A stretch of 64,000 nt of DNA from Tubulanus polymorphus. Its lineage: Eukaryota; Nemertea; Palaeonemertea; Tubulaniformes; Tubulanidae. Position 1 is the stretch's first letter, and every line of letters begins with the position of its first letter. The stretch is taken from assembly GCF_964204645.1 (NCBI RefSeq), contig NC_134029.1, forward strand, positions 1,187,001-1,251,000, read 5' to 3'. The notes under the pieces were generated by a model. That model was not told the DNA's origin. It did no database searches and saw only the letters and a program-made list of their open reading frames with translations. This document shows positions 1 through 13,017 of the stretch, piece by piece. A program made the position numbers and the translations under genes.

Positions 1-1986
<1,986 letters not shown>

Positions 1987-2244
1987 TGCTTTTGAATGTA
2001 CACGTGTATATCTGCTGTAATTATATCATATCTATTTATAAGTGAAATCTCAACCAGAGAGACAGGGACGAGAAGTGTGGTTTATTAATATTCATTCATC
2101 TTCATTAATTACTGCGTGCCAACTCAAGCCATTAACAATCCTAATTAGTAGATCAAAATTAACAAAAAATATTTTCAAATTTAGATTTATTGAATGATTG
2201 ATCTTTGCTCTTTGCTGTTTGTATAGAGTTACTGTGACATTTAG

Positions 2245-2275
2245 GTGCTGCTGCTGCTGCTGCTGGTGGTGCTGG
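2245..2275. repeat. CTG/CTGGTG microsatellite
   Basis: Runs of CTG (about six) followed by GTGGTGCTGG, in the putative KLF 3'UTR. Confidence 0.9.
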
Positions 2276-2960
2276 TAATGCTGATTGGGTGTGGTCTCCT
2301 CTCCGCCGCTACCGGGAATTCAAGATTCAAAACTCTAAACTTAATGAGATGATAGATATATACAATAAATTGTATTTATGAAGTTGTATTTATTGATATC
2401 AAAAAGTAGTTCGTATGATGTATATGAACTGATGGCCGCTGCTGGAAACGAGGTGGAAGGGTGCTACTCTCTCCAATCATCTATACTATACGGGGTGCCC
2501 CAACCAGTGTCTGTAATTATACATAAAAACCCTCCAATAAGAATATTTTATGAATGTTAGAAATTTCTGTTGTTTCATTACAATGAAGTTTTGGAATTAC
2601 TAATGATTCCGAAAGTTATTGAATGAAACGTTAACACGTTTTGGCTGTTGACCACAGCGATCGAGTTGTGTATTGTTAGATTCAGTTATATTCGCTACAT
2701 TTCATGATATAATCAATAATTTCTTTGCCGGCAGTTTCGAGACTTAAATTCCCATCATCAGATAGAAATATAATAATCACCAGGCCAGTTTACCAGCTCC
2801 TACGTGCAGCCGCTGTTAAAACTGTTTAAACTTGAGTTTTCATTTATTATGTTCAGTGTTTTTGTAACCCCTCCAGAAATCTAACGCCATTTTCGACATT
2901 CAGTCGACCACGTCATCATGATGTAACCTATAGCCTAATACACAGTCTAACGGAGTTCCG

Positions 2961-3076
2961 CGGTTCCACAGGGGTTCCACGGTCCCACAGGGGTTCCACG
3001 GTTCCACAGGGGTTCCACGGTCCCACAGGGGTTCCACGGTTCCACAGGGGTTCCACGGTCCCACATGGGTTCCACA
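2961..3076. repeat. 19-bp minisatellite (GGGGTTCCACGGTYCCACA)
   Basis: About six copies of a 19-bp unit alternating GGTTCC and GGTCCC. The two ORFs on the minus strand here are simple translations of the repeat and not genes. Confidence 0.92.
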
Positions 3077-3205
3077 GGCACACGGGATTTTGCAGTTATG
3101 AATGTTTTGATAATCGTTTTTGTTGTTCTCGTTTTCTGCATCCAGTATTGTACTGTCTTCCATGGAATTTTTATCGTCACAACTGCTTTTATAAAATATT
3201 CTGTC

Positions 3206-3240
3206 GTGCCTTCTCCTTCTCCTTCTCCTTCTCTCTCTCT
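3206..3240. repeat. Pyrimidine microsatellite (CTTCTC)n
   Basis: CTTCTC repeated about four times and then (CT)n. Confidence 0.85.
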
Positions 3241-4284
3241 ATGATTTTTACTGGTTTCAAAAAGTATAACAACTGCTGTCAGAATATCACGTGACCTCTA
3301 TTCCCGGATGTGTGCATTTCAATATATGTTGTTTTCATTAATTTAACTTATACGCGTACATGATTCAATGTTCTATAAACCAACTCGGTTTGGTTTCGTT
3401 AATGGACCGTATATCAAGATTTTATGTGTCTAAAAACTGTTGAACTGGGACCTGTTAAAAACCATTAAATGTACTTTATTATACATAATTCAAAAATGTC
3501 GTGTATTTGTTGATATCCAAAATCTGATAATTTTGGGATGGATACAAAACTAAAAATATATATCGTACTAATCTTATATGGATCGGTAAAGTGATATCTC
3601 ATCATATTCTCGTAACGACTGTGAGGTATATATTGATATTGTGCTAACTGATAACGCATTTACCGCAATTAACACTAAAAAGAGACGTGTGCAATTTGAT
3701 TAATATTTTTCAGTACGAACAATTGCAAAAGTTGGCCATTTCCAATGATTCGCCTTTACGACATTTAGAAATGGGCAGCTGTTCCAGAAAAACTCACTAG
3801 CTTGAAAACAACGCACATTAATCTACTTAGATGAATAAAAATGGTGACACTCAACTCTATAAATTTACTTTTTGCTGTAATTGCGCCTTATTGGCTAGGA
3901 TTGGACCCGCTCACTAAAAATCCCTTGGATGTATATCGGTTATGTATAATTGTAGACGTATTATAATCGCAGCAGTTCGGGGGAGAGGGTTAATATTGTT
4001 TCGATAGGTTTTTCAAATGTTTGTTAAATTATTGATGTAAATAAATACATATATATATATATTTATTACGTCGTGTATATATATTTTGTATATAGATATT
4101 TTAATGAAATCTTGAGACCAACTTTTGTTGTGAAGAAACAATAAAAGTTTTACAATTTTATGTGTAAATTTTTCTTTTGTTTTTCTTAAATCCTAATGGT
4201 ATAAACGAGTTTATCGGGAGGTGATGAGCACTATGGAAACATGGCGGTCGCTTTTTTTAGCTTTTCATTCGAATCTAAAACCTA

Positions 4285-4427
4285 AACCGTCAAGTGCTGC
4301 CGCTAAATATATCGTCGACGGCGAATGTGTGAACTTTAGCCCGCATGCCACAGTAGGAATATTGCGTTATCGTGTTAGTTCACCTATTCACCGCTAATGT
4401 AATATCTAGGGGCAGCACCTGACGGTT
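4285..4427. mobile_element. MITE, copy 1 of the AACCGTCAxGTGCTGCC family
   Basis: Left end AACCGTCAAGTGCTGCC and right end GGGGCAGCACCTGACGGTT are inverted copies. Related elements occur at 18637-18772 and 48491-48612. No coding capacity. Confidence 0.75.
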
Positions 4428-4454
4428 GAGATCTTTCAGCAATTTTTTAGGCTA

Positions 4455-4552
4455 CCTGGATCCAGTACCACAGTTGTGAGTTAAACTCAGAGTTAGAATT
4501 AGTTCAATTTCAATGAGTCAAATCCTAACTCAGAAATACGGAACTGAGGTCC
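4455..4552. mobile_element. MITE relic of the GTCCAGTTCCACAGTT family
   Basis: Left GATCCAGTACCACAGTTGTG and right ACGGAACTGAGGTCC are diverged inverted termini; the inner arms contain GAGTTAAACTC-like sequence. The best-preserved copy is at 8321-8434. Confidence 0.6.
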
Positions 4553-4819
4553 AAAACCTAGCATAAAGGATTTTTTTTAGAAATAAGAAAAATATTCGAT
4601 TAAAAGAAGCTCCAAGATAAACCTCTCGTCAATGTCAGGATTCAAACAATCCTGTCTGTCAGGAATACAATAAAACATTAATAAGTCGAGAACAATTCAA
4701 TCTTCAATATAGAATACAAAAAGGTATTAATTTATTTCAAATGCTAGACGGAGGTACAAAAGGAAACATGGTATAAATTGCATAATTCAGATCGACGATT
4801 GATTTTCAACAATTCGTAC

Positions 4820-6881
4820 TCAGGTCCATAATTTCTTTATTTCATTATTGTTCACTGACTCAATGACTGTCACAGAATGTCTCAATATTTCACGATGAAC
4901 CTCATCTACTGACCGACCTGCATCTATTTTCTGAATAGAAAAAAGAACATTCAAAACAATTAGATGGGGTTTTAATTCAAACAAGATGTTTGTTAACTTA
5001 CCACCCAATTATCTTCAAACAGCTTCTCATAAACAGTTGTGACTTGATTCTGGAAGTTTTGAGATTCATATCGTTCATCCCCGAACCCACCTCGCTGGGC
5101 GGCATCTTTAGCGGCCATGTTTAAATATAGAACAAGATCAGGGCGAGGTAGACCGACGTCGGGCTGTCGACACCAGTCTAAATCCATTCCCTATCAAATT
5201 AAATATATTATGATATCAATATGTGACAATGATCCAGTCCTACCCTCTACTCAAACCCTTCATACAGATGACTGAAAATCTTTTTCAACCAAATGGACTC
5301 TTGAATTGTCCAGGTTCTGAACTGAACTTCGGTCTTGAGTCCAGAGAACTGTGGAACTGGGCCCAGAACAGTGAACCTTGAGTCCAAAACTGTGGAACTG
5401 GGTCATGAACAGTAGAAGTGAGTCTTGGCTTCAGAACAGTGGAGGTGAGTCTTTGACTGACTTCAGAACAGTGGAATTTGGTGCAGACGCGTCCTGAACT
5501 GTGGAACTGAGTCCTGAACTGTAGAACTGAGTCCTGAACTGTGGAACTGAGTCCTGAACTGTAGAACTGAGTCCTGAACTGTGGAACTGAGTCCTGAACT
5601 GTGGAATTCATTTGAATATTTACCGATTTTGCAGCTGTAAATGCAACCCCTGAAAATGCATATCTATCGACAATTAGGCTTGTTCCTGATTCTAATAATG
5701 TCTTCATTTTTGGACTGAAAAAAAAAAAAAATGTGAATTGAGGTGAAATATTCCAATTGGGGCTGTTTTCATGGTTGGTTTATGAGAGCTCTGGGGTTGG
5801 GGCTGAAGAGCGATGTTACCCAGACCGGGTATCTCTGGGGTTGGGGTTGTAGAGCTCAGGGTGCCCAGGCCGGGTATCTCTAGGGTTGGGGCTGTAGAGC
5901 TCAGGGCCGGGTATCTCTAGGGTTGGGGCTGTAGAACTCAGGGCGCCCGGGCCAGGTATCTGTGGGGTTGGGGCTGAAGAGCTCAGGGCACCCGGGCCGG
6001 ATATCTCTGGGGTTGGGGCTGAAGAGCTCAGGGCACCCGGGCCGGATATCTCTGGGGTTGGGGCTGTAGATCTCAGGGCGCCCGGGCCGGGTATCTCTAG
6101 GGTTGGGGCTGTAGATCTCAGGGCGCCCGGTCCGGTTATCTCTAGGGTTGGGGCTGTAGAGCTCAGGGTGTCTGTCTCTTACTTACACTAATTCCCATCT
6201 GTTCGCTGAGAATAATAAATGTACAACGTGATCGTCAAGGTCGGATTTATTCTCTAAATAAGCGGAGATCATTTTTCCTATTGATGTTGTTCGATCTGAA
6301 ACCGAAGTGAAAAGCAGCTAATAGGGGGACAAGTCCATGACAGCAAACACTGGGGTGTGGAGGGGGTACGGGGATTGTAGTTTAAAGTTAGAGGGAGGTT
6401 GGCAGTTCTAGTTCTACCTATCCTGTTGAAGATATTTATATTTGCCAGGTACGGACTTTTGTTGTTAAATCAGTGAGTCGCGATCGGCACTGATATGTAT
6501 CCTACTTGTATAACAATAACATGGCTTCACTAGGATTCGAACCTCTCGGTTGTGATTCAAACACCTTATCCACCATGCCACAGAAAAGGACTAAAGAAAG
6601 GTAACTATTAGATCAGCCAGAGTTTAAGACGAATTTAGACGAGTTAACCAATTTAAAGATTAAGAAGTTATTCAAAAAGACAATTTCATACCTGGAAATG
6701 ACATTTGAATCGCTTTGTGGTCGAATTTCCTGAGAGATTGCACGAGTTTTTTCGATTGAGTTGATTTACCGCATCTGTCTCCTCCTTCCAGCACTATCAG
6801 CGCACCTCTTGAACCGGTCGTCATCGCTCTTCTCGTCGATAAACCAACAGAAAATACTACAGAAAACGCCGTTCTAAACAT
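4820..6881 (-). CDS. DTYMK: Thymidylate kinase (dTMP kinase), 5 exons, complete
   Basis: Phosphorylates dTMP to dTDP with ATP, the step before dTTP. Exons on the minus strand: 6692-6881, 6187-6295, 5624-5714, 5002-5190, 4820-4930. All introns are GT-AG and the phases close to 690 nt (229 aa). Visible family motifs: P-loop [12 protein letters not shown], the segment SANRWE, the DR(Y/H) motif in [12 protein letters not shown], then [19 protein letters not shown] and [10 protein letters not shown] in the lid region. Start: ATG at 6881 gives 229 aa, while the in-frame ATG at 6827 gives 211 aa, close to the usual length of about 212. The extra 18 residues ([19 protein letters not shown]) look like a mitochondrial presequence, so dual start use is possible. 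Introns 2 and 3 hold 45-bp and 20-bp minisatellites. A minus-strand poly(A) signal lies near 4731-4736. It is divergent from NCDN. Confidence 0.95.
5491..5607. repeat. 20-bp minisatellite (GAACTGTGGAACTGAGTCCT) in DTYMK intron 3
   Basis: About six near-identical copies of a 20-bp unit, with irregular related copies from 5305 to 5480. The unit matches the terminus of the MITE family seen at 8321-8434 (AACTGTGGAACTGGGTCC). Confidence 0.92.
5783..6172. repeat. 45-bp GC-rich minisatellite in DTYMK intron 2
   Basis: Eight to nine copies of a 45-bp unit containing GGGTTGGGGCTGTAGAGCTC and CCCGGGCCGG, differing by a few substitutions and one shortened copy. It is clearly GC-richer than its surroundings. 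Confidence 0.92.
6521..6583 (-). mobile_element. tRNA-derived SINE head (decayed)
   Basis: On the minus strand an A-box-like TGGCATGGTGG is followed about 35 nt later by GGTTCGAATCC, an exact pol III B box. The acceptor and T stems do not pair as in a working tRNA, so I call a SINE fragment. Confidence 0.5.
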
Positions 6882-7361
6882 TCAACTTAGCCACCTAGAC
6901 TGGTTGCCAGTCCAATTCTGCGCCACCTGTCGGAGGTAGACCGGTAATCAGTCAAGGCACCACATTCACAATGTTATTCAAAAATGTGTTTACCGTCAAG
7001 AATTCAAGCATCTGATTACCGTATAGAAATATCTAAATATATTGATGAGTTTTTATTTTAAACTGTATCATCTACAAAAATTAATCTAAAATTGCAAAAT
7101 CCTATTACGCGTTTTAGTGTTACTGACTGAAACCCGGAAGTAAACACAGGCACGTGCTGTTCCGTGTCAATTCAATTGAATTCAATTCAAAATTTATTGC
7201 ATCCGTGTCGTTACTGGCGCTGTAGAACTGTCACAAATCTTTGGATCAATCGGGATTCATCAAAATCTCGAAAACAGTCCCTGTAATATCGCGAGTAGCA
7301 GTGAAATCACAGTCAGTCAGTTGATCTAGTTGCAGCACTAGGCCTTGGTGTTTAGGAATCA
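6882..7361. promoter_or_regulatory. Shared divergent promoter region of DTYMK and NCDN
   Basis: The two start codons are 480 bp apart and point away from each other. No TATA box is evident at either end. Near 7165-7203 the minus strand reads AATAAATTTTGAATTGAATT, the kind of (TTGAA)n tail left by a truncated retroposon. Core promoter positions cannot be set from sequence alone. Confidence 0.5.
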
Positions 7362-10300
7362 ATGACTGACACTACTGACAGCAGTCAGTCAGAAATGGCG
7401 CAATCGTTTGAATACGTAGACAAATGTATTTCAGCATTGAATACTGTTAAAACTGATAATGATATGTTTGCGGCTCTATTTATGGTAAATATATTAAACT
7501 CAACCTCTTCTGCAAGTCTTGCAGAATTCGTCGGTTGTGGATTACTTCTCTAGACTAGTATGACTAGGGGTTCGGATCAGGTCCAGTTGTAGGCTCTGAC
7601 CTCATTATTAATTCAGTTTATCAATTTAAATCGATTTCCAAGTGAAACCTCTTTGTGAAATTGAATTTTTAGGTGACTAAGTTGACGAAATCCTCAGAAT
7701 GCGACGCAGCGACTCGACGTAGAATATTTGACGCTATTGGATTCAAGTTTATATCTCGACTATTAAAATCAGGTAGAATACAAAAAGTGCCTCCTCAGAA
7801 ATCACGGGTTGTTTGGTTTAAAAGGGGAATAAAACGATGGATTAAAATGGATTTTGAAATGATGTATTTACAGAGAAACTGCCGGAAGGTTGTAATAAAA
7901 ATGTCTTCCGTTCGATGGCTCTAATTTTGTTGTCTTGTTTCGCTACAGATGAAGAATTGGTAAATATCAGAGACAAATCTAATCACAACTCAGTTCTGCG
8001 TCCAGTTCCACAATTAATGGATACATTTGAAGTTAAAATATTTAGATTGAACTTATTTGAACAATTAAATGTCAGACTAAATTAAGAAATGCTGAACTGA
8101 GATTTAGAATCCCCAGTTCAAGGTTAAGTTTGACCGATAAACTGTCGATCTGTTCCTATATAAGGAGTATTAACTCATTAATCATACATTCATTTGTAGA
8201 GTGTTCATCCTCACATGTTATCACAGATTTCTGCTATCGGTGAAATACTTCTTACCGATTTAAGGTCAGTTTTATTTTACATCTTGCACTGAGAGAAATA
8301 AATCCTAAACGTAAATGTGCAGGGTCCAGTTCCACAGTTCTGAGTTAAGACTTAACTCAGAGTTAACTGATTGAAAATGAACTAACTTTAACTCAGAGTT
8401 TACTGTAACTCATGACTGTGGAACTGGGTCCAGGGTTACATCACAAAGACCATCTCAGTTCTATAGCCGGTCTAACAACTTGGATTTGACACGAGATTGA
8501 GTTAAATCATGACTGTCTGTGCTACTGGATCCTCTGATGATAATTCAAATGTTATTTCAGCGATTCTGAAGATGTTGAAACTGATAAACAGTTGATTTGT
8601 GATTGTTACGAATGTTTGACGGCGATCTCCAGACATTGGCAGGGTAGAATAGCGATGATTGAAAAACACACTCTTACTCAACTGTGTCAGGTTTATTTAA
8701 ATGATTGTTTCGGTAAGATTTCTAGTATTTTTCCTTTGTTTTGTAAAAATCCAAAAACGTATTTAGGGGCTCATAAAATTCACCAATCGGTAACACTCTT
8801 ATCCTCCATTACATCATTGCTTTTAAAACTTTAATTTGAGTCCGAATTGTTGAAAAAATCTTCCTCTTTGCATCTTTCCTAGAGGGACCTTTACTGAATC
8901 TTAATCACATTTTCAGCACCACTTTCGTGAAAATTGAACCCACACTCAGTCGGACCCATATTTCTACAATATCGTATGGTGTTTATTTTAGGAGTTGCTG
9001 ACGCTATGAAACTCATCTCGCGTTTAGTCGATCATGTTGATGAAATTCCCATCATGTGGCAGTTAAATAAAGAGATCTGTTTTCCGTTCGTTGGGAAACT
9101 AGCAGCGAATTTCAAACAAGAAAAGGTTTGAATATCAATGAGTTAATACCATCTTATTGAAGTTATGGAGATTTATTGATTTCAATGGATTGTAATTGAA
9201 TATTTTAGGGATTGATAAAGTTTCAAGTTTGTAATACCTTGTCCGGTGTGATCGCTTCTCTTCAAGCGGTAAGTTCTTTAAATAAGAAAATATTCAGTTC
9301 TAATTTTGATAATGATTCATCTGTTAAATTTTTCTATTTTCAGATGAAAGATAAGATTGAAACGGAACCGTGGAGCTCAGATATAAGACAGGGACTTCTG
9401 GATATCTTACAAAGTCGTATCGGTAATTAGAAATAAAACCAGTTTAGCACAAGATTTTCATGACAAGATTCGGTATTTATGTGGTATATAATTTCAGGTA
9501 ATGAGCAGCGAGAGCCCACGTTACAGCTGCTATCTGTGATGATACGCTGTTTAGGTGTTGAATGGATCAACGATAAAGATGTGAAACATTTCATTCTGTC
9601 GGTGAATTTAACTTGTATCGAAGTTCGAATGATTTTAGAGGATTTGAGTTTAGAGCAAGTAAGCGTAGTTTCGTTACTTATAAGAATTATCTTTTTTTCA
9701 AAGTTTGACGTGAATCATCAAATATATTTTTGAATTTTCTTCGATAGATTGCGGAGAAGCAGTCGACCCTGACTGCTTGTTACTCGATACTAGAAGATGT
9801 AATCACCTATCTGATCGGTGAGCCACCTATATGTGAGGATGAGAATCAGTTTCTACAGGTTTATTCAGTGATAAAGGAAGCGATGAGTGCAGTTATTTAT
9901 TACCTAAAACAAGTATCGACAACAGCTGAACAGAAACAGGTGATGATTTATCTAGTTTCACCTCAAACCTGCTACAGTTGATGCTGTCAGTTTCCACCAA
10001 TGCAAGCAGAGTCACTGTAATAATATCTTGAGCGTCACTAAGCGTTAGAGGGATGAAAATAATTATAAGACATTTTGTAAAACCCTAGTTGTATTCACAA
10101 CTGAGAAATCTATCTGATGAAAGAATGTTTATTTATAGATAGAATCGTACAGTAGATTAACGCAGGCCTCAATTCGCGTTCTCTGTTCGTGGTTAGCTGT
10201 AGAAACTAATGCTTTAAAAACCGATGTTTGTGATGTTTTACCGTTCATATTACATCAATCGTAAGTTCGTCTCTCGTCTTCCGTCACTTTTCTGATGATT

Positions 10301-12135
10301 TGAATTTTAAACGATATTTAAACCGTTATTTCCGTCTCGTTTCTAGCGATGAATCGTGTCGAAAATTGAGCGGTTTCCCCGGTAACGATGATGAAATTCG
10401 ACCAATCGTGGACGATGTTGATTTATTCCGATTCGTGGTTCCAATTTTGTGTCATTTAACGGCTGAAAATGAATCACGTCACATCATCATAGAACAGAAT
10501 GCACATCAGTTACTGGGGTTGTATTTTCTCTATCAATGGAAGCTGTTCTTGAAAAATCAGTCGGTAAATGCGACCCTCGCTCAGGAATCTGAGGTCAGTT
10601 ATAACTTGCAAGACCCTTATTTCTAAGTAGTGAATATTTCTAAAGTTTTCTATGTTGTTTTGATTTCAGGGGGTATTGATTTGTATTTGTGGTATATTTA
10701 TGAATTTTGCCGTGTTGGAACCACAGCTTGTCGCTACTGATAGTGTATTTGATGAGATGTTAAAGTTTATCCTCGCAAACTTCTCCAATTTAGGTAAGTA
10801 ATTGATTACCGTTTCCCGTATGCTACAGGACCTCGAGTTCTTGATCAAACCCCCTGTTTCACTCCTGGCAGTTGTGGTGGGTTTGAGGTTAAAGTTAGTT
10901 CATGTCCAATTTGTTAACTGAATTGAGTCAAAGTGTTGTGGAATTTGTAGATGATTGTGTTCTATTTGTAGCTGGTAATACTGATCTGATGGTGCTCACA
11001 TGCAACGCTCTTGTTCTTGGTCTAATGTTTCTACGGATTCAACAGCAGCAGACGTTACAACAATCGGGACTCGATTCCGTAAATGCGTTCTTCACCGCAG
11101 CGATTTCATTCCTGAAAAATATTCATCATTTCACCGATAAAGGAATTGAATTAGTAGATACATTTACAACTTACTGGTTTGAAATAGGAGTCTCTGGATT
11201 GTACTACATCGCTGTACAAGGTAAGAGAAACATTCGGAAATCATTTAACCAGTTATAGAACCGTTGCGATCATTAGCGGAGCTGCTAACTGTTCCTGATT
11301 TACAGTATTTTACTTTTTTAAAACAAGAAATACTGATTAGGTTTGTTTGATGCATACAGAAATATGAAAGATGTTACGGATGGTCTTACCGTTGATTACT
11401 GATTAATTTGAACATTTCCTTTCATATTTCAATGAAATGTTACTGCAAAAAATTCAGTTCGTTACTGATAGCACTTTTCAGAGGTTGGCAGCCCTGATCA
11501 TTAGCCAAGGACTAAATTTAGATATTAGGTAGAGAGGGTTTGTTGAATGAACGTTTTCACTTGAAATGATATCAACTCATCAGGTGGAATACATGTACTG
11601 ATATGCAATGAAGTGTGTATTTTTTTCCAATTTTAGAGTTGTGTCAAATGATGGAATCACAGAAGTTCAATAGATTGGTTGATATTGTTTATCAGTCAAA
11701 CTGGCCTCGACAAATAATCACGATGCTTTCTAAAGCTAAAGGTTTGAATTGTTATTTTATCTCATAGTTGAATTGCAAAAGAGAACCCCTTTCAATGATT
11801 ATAAATTTTAGAAATGGGATTTTGTTTTTCAGACCAAGCAATTTCAGTTGAAAAGGATCAGTTGTCATTGTATGAATCGATACTTAGCACGTGTTTACCC
11901 CTGTGCAGTGACCTACAGAAATCAAACGATCAAATATCAACAATAGCCAAGTAAGAATTCAAATTTCATCAATTATCTCTCTTGGTCTTCCCTCCCTCTC
12001 CCCCTCCACTTGTGATAATGAATAATGTATTTTCTTGGTTATAGGATCTCCATCTCTCACCCAAATGTCTCTACTCCTCTCACTCTTTATTTCAGCTCTT
12101 TCGAAATGATGAAGCTATCAGCTGCCTTGCGGTGA
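7362..12135 (+). CDS. NCDN: Neurochondrin, 17 exons, complete
   Basis: A cytosolic helical-repeat protein that in vertebrates acts in neurite outgrowth, CaMKII and mGluR5 signalling. Exons: 7362-7484, 7673-7772, 7874-7959, 8200-8264, 8561-8712, 8992-9125, 9209-9268, 9344-9422, 9498-9658, 9748-9939, 10139-10260, 10347-10593, 10670-10793, 10972-11220, 11637-11741, 11833-11950, 12096-12135. All borders are GT-AG and the phases sum to 2157 nt (718 aa; human about 729). Family-like segments: ALFMVTKLTKSS then TRRRIFDAIGFKF, MALILLSCFATDEEL, CYECLTAISRHWQGR, NLTCIEVRMILEDL, IKEAMSAVIYYLKQ, VLCSWLAVETNALK and CHLTAENESRHIIIEQNA. The ATG at 7362 is the first in frame, just before the conserved start region. 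AATAAA at 12458-12463 probably ends the transcript, short of the convergent GMCL1. The intron at 8265-8560 contains a MITE. Confidence 0.95.
8321..8434. mobile_element. MITE, best copy of the GTCCAGTTCCACAGTT family, in an NCDN intron
   Basis: Termini AGGGTCCAGTTCCACAGTT and AACTGTGGAACTGGGTCCAGG (shown 5' to 3'; slightly interrupted) are inverted copies. Subterminal arms TTAACTCAGAGTTAA also pair. No ORF. Confidence 0.75.
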
Positions 12136-12828
12136 TTTAGGAAGCTAAACAAAGTTGCAGATGTATTCGGTGATAATTCAAGCAAACTGAAGCCTGTGGG
12201 GTTTGAAGATACAGAACCATGATTTATAGATACAGGAATGGATCTAATTTGCTCGCATTGTGAATAAGGCATTTATAGTTGAATCTGATGCAGGTCTCTT
12301 GATAGAACAACTTCAATGAAAAGGAAAACATTGTCAGATTTTTCTTATAAACCCCGAATTTATTTTCTATACATTTTGTTGCAACGCAATGATTAAACAT
12401 ACAATGAAAATAATAATAATAACAGTTCTAATAATTATAATAATACATTTCTTGTAAAATAAATCAATGAATCTATTCGCTACATTTTCTTGGAAGAATT
12501 AACTCAGATCTCGCTCTAACGACGACTACATTTTAACCATTTATCCGATATTTCTACCCAAACTCAACTTAATGACATAATGAGGCCTCATTCTAAATTA
12601 AAACACATGTACAAAAACATTGAATTGAGATTCATTAAATTGTGCTCGATGTATTTATTAGAGGAACAGGAGTTACGCAGGAACAGGAGTTGAGGAGGAA
12701 CAGAAGTTACGCAGGAACAGATTTGTGATGATTTTCACCTCAACATGTACACTGAGTTAGGCTTTAAAAAGTACATAATGAGAAGTGAATCAGCTGGATG
12801 CCCAGGGAATGCCCAGATCTGTAAGAAC

Positions 12829-12975
12829 CCTGGGGCCAGTTGAACAGTCGTGACTTAAGTCCAAAAGTGGTCTTAAATCTTAAGACTGGTCTTTAAGTTG
12901 TTAGATTGGCTATAGAACTATGTTGATCTTAGACGTGTCTTAAGTCTAAGCCATGACTATGCAACTGGCCCCTGG
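12829..12975. mobile_element. MITE with CCTGGGGCCAGTTGAACAG terminus, between NCDN and GMCL1
   Basis: Left CTGGGGCCAGTTGAACAGTC and right GCAACTGGCCCCTGG are inverted; TTAAGTCC/TCTTAAGTC-type inner arms also pair. The inner segment TTAGATTGGCTATAGAAC recurs near 55200, so a related, more decayed element lies at about 55145-55330. Confidence 0.6.
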
Positions 12976-13017
12976 ATAACTTGTTCTATCTATAATTGAC
13001 TTTCACATAAGACTGTT

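Larger units (their letters stand above)
1987..4160 (+). other. Probable long 3'UTR and downstream flank of the KLF gene
   Basis: No other gene is visible between the KLF stop and the poly(A) signal AATAAA at 4140-4145. The stretch contains a CTG-rich microsatellite (2245-2275), a 19-bp minisatellite (2961-3076), a CTTCTC tract (3206-3240) and several ATTTA-like AT-rich segments. Earlier AATAAA signals (for example near 2365) could end shorter transcripts. The UTR assignment is inference. Confidence 0.4.

Noticed and set aside
5285-5707. 140-codon minus ORF
   Set aside because: Its start is DTYMK exon 3; the rest reads through the intron into the 20-bp minisatellite.
7949-7959. An 11-nt microexon in NCDN after CGCTACAG
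   Set aside because: The upstream acceptor at 7873 gives an 86-nt exon encoding the conserved MALILLSCFATDEEL, in phase; the inner CTACAG is part of the coding sequence.
10902-10971. An upstream in-frame extension of NCDN exon 14 (MSNLLTELSQ…)
   Set aside because: The family-conserved sequence resumes after the acceptor TTTGTAG at 10971; the preceding frame has no homology and would break the phase from exon 13.
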